Shown in pieces: positions 63,414 through 64,000 of a stretch of DNA of 64,000 bases. Both the position numbers and the translations under genes were made by a program. Under the pieces are notes generated by a model that worked only from the letters and a program-made list of their open reading frames with translations, did not search any database and was not told the origin of the DNA. Source of the stretch: Hyphomicrobiales bacterium. Its GTDB lineage: Bacteria; Pseudomonadota; Alphaproteobacteria; Rhizobiales; Rhizobiaceae. Within the stretch, counting starts at the first letter, position 1, and the number at the start of each line of letters is the position of its first letter. The stretch spans positions 1-64,000 of the forward strand of contig UBYA01000016.1 in the NCBI GenBank assembly GCA_900469615.1, given 5' to 3'.

Positions 63414-63736
63414 TTGGCGGACCAATAGGTATCGACGAGGCTCTTGCCGTCCTGATCCAGGATAGCGAAATCCCCCGGGATGACGACGAAGAAGCGCTGG
63501 TCGCCGGCGATACTGCCGTCCGTGTCGCTCCTTGAGCCATCCACCCGCCCGCAGACGACGAAGCCGGGCATGCGCTCGCTGGGCCTTGCGCTCAGGATAT
63601 GGATTGCAGAGGGCGGCACATCCATCCGCCGGGCGACGGCCGCCCTGGCAAGTTCGGGGACGTCGGCCATCGTCGGAATCGCCTCGCCCGGCGCGGCCGC
63701 AAGCAGAATACTTCCTGCCATCACGAGATGTTTCAC
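63401..63736 (-). CDS. Small secreted protein of unknown function
   Basis: A 111-residue protein with a probable signal peptide (MKHLVMAGSILLAAAPGEAI). The mature part has a compact alpha/beta look (AAVARRMDVPPSAIHILSAR, PGFVVCGRVDGS, RFFVVIPGDFAILDQDGKSL) and ends in NHCE; the two cysteines may pair. I do not recognise the family. AGGAGG lies upstream, 11 bases from ATG 63736. It converges with the cysteine peptidase gene and overlaps it by 13 bp. Confidence 0.7.
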   Translation of the reverse strand: MKHLVMAGSILLAAAPGEAIPTMADVPELARAAVARRMDVPPSAIHILSARPSERMPGFVVCGRVDGSRSDTDGSIAGDQRFFVVIPGDFAILDQDGKSLVDTYWSANHCE

Positions 63737-63936
63737 CGGCAGCCTCCTGAAAACCAGAGCGGCAAGCCTGCAACTGCTCGCAGCAATATCATTGCGCGCT
63801 TTCGGCCGGCGGCCGCCTTCTGCAAAGTTTATTGTGATTCGCGCGGCGGCAGAAGCACGCGTCCTTGCCTTCGCATACCGATCGCGTATGAAGATCGTCC
63901 TTGCGCCAGGGAACAGTTTTGAAGGTTATTTTGCAA

Positions 63937-64000
63937 ATGCGAACATCCCTGTCGAGGATTCCGGCACTTGGCCTGCTCATTATTCTTGCTCTGGCCAATG
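63937..64000 (+). CDS. Partial exported protein, cut by the window end
   Basis: The reading from ATG 63937 gives MRTSLSRIPALGLLIILALAN, a typical signal peptide or membrane anchor, and stays open to the end of the window. GAAGG lies about 11 bases upstream. The rest of the gene is outside the window, so no function can be given. Confidence 0.5.
   Translation, partial: MRTSLSRIPALGLLIILALAN

Overview
The window looks like a chromosome or chromid segment of a Rhizobiales alphaproteobacterium of the Rhizobium/Agrobacterium kind. The evidence is the high-GC coding style, the many sugar-acid and polyol catabolic operons, and a type VI secretion (T6SS) locus with the two-operon layout known from Agrobacterium: a vgrG/hcp/clpV operon divergent from a long imp operon with two tssC genes and a tagF-pppA fusion. 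I see no rRNA, tRNA, CRISPR array or replication origin. The species is an inference.

Left part (1-8.5 kb). A broken IS30-family transposase carries an in-frame amber codon, has lost its C-terminus and lies between two 30-bp direct repeats. Next come an EamA-type exporter, a PAS-GGDEF-EAL cyclic-di-GMP protein and a minus-strand sugar-acid operon: FadR-type GntR regulator, uxuA-like mannonate dehydratase, kdgD-like dehydratase and a beta-propeller lactonase. Matching palindromes lie before the regulator and before uxuA.

Polyol/ketose region (8.9-18 kb). A plus-strand ribose-type ABC importer (ATPase, permease, binding protein) is followed by a short-chain dehydrogenase, DhaK, DhaL, a SorC-type regulator fused to a second DhaK, and a second DhaL. 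The likely logic is: import a polyol, oxidise it to a ketose, phosphorylate it with split ATP-dependent ketose kinases, and sense it with a regulator that has a kinase domain attached. The substrate is not shown by the sequence; a tetritol/erythrulose-type compound is my best guess.

T6SS (18-49.5 kb). The minus-strand operon runs clpV, hcp, an unrecognised gene, vgrG, DUF2169 adaptor, a PAAR-like effector with a predicted nuclease tail, and a pentapeptide-repeat protein that is the best immunity candidate. Beyond it is an AT-richer island of probable immunity genes: one unassigned, one GAD-like/Tdi1-type gene cut by a single amber codon, and one intact GAD-like gene. The plus-strand operon is tssA, tssB, tssC1, tssC2, tagJ, tssE, tssF, tssG, fha, tssK, tssL, tssM, tagF-pppA and a ppkA-like kinase. 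All core parts are present except the TssJ lipoprotein, and TssL carries a C-terminal OmpA-like domain.

Right part (49.5-64 kb). A Wza-type polysaccharide export lipoprotein and a small secreted protein precede an L-idonate/gluconate module: LacI regulator, gluconate 5-dehydrogenase, 2-hydroxyacid dehydrogenase, L-idonate 5-dehydrogenase, GlcG-like protein and SMP-30 lactonase. A perfect 16-bp LacI-type palindrome lies in its divergent promoter, with a related site before the lactonase. The end holds a 67-residue unknown protein, an ArsR-family regulator, an orphan TadG-like vWA protein, a GH3 beta-glucosidase, a transglutaminase-like cysteine peptidase, a small secreted protein and the first codons of another exported protein.
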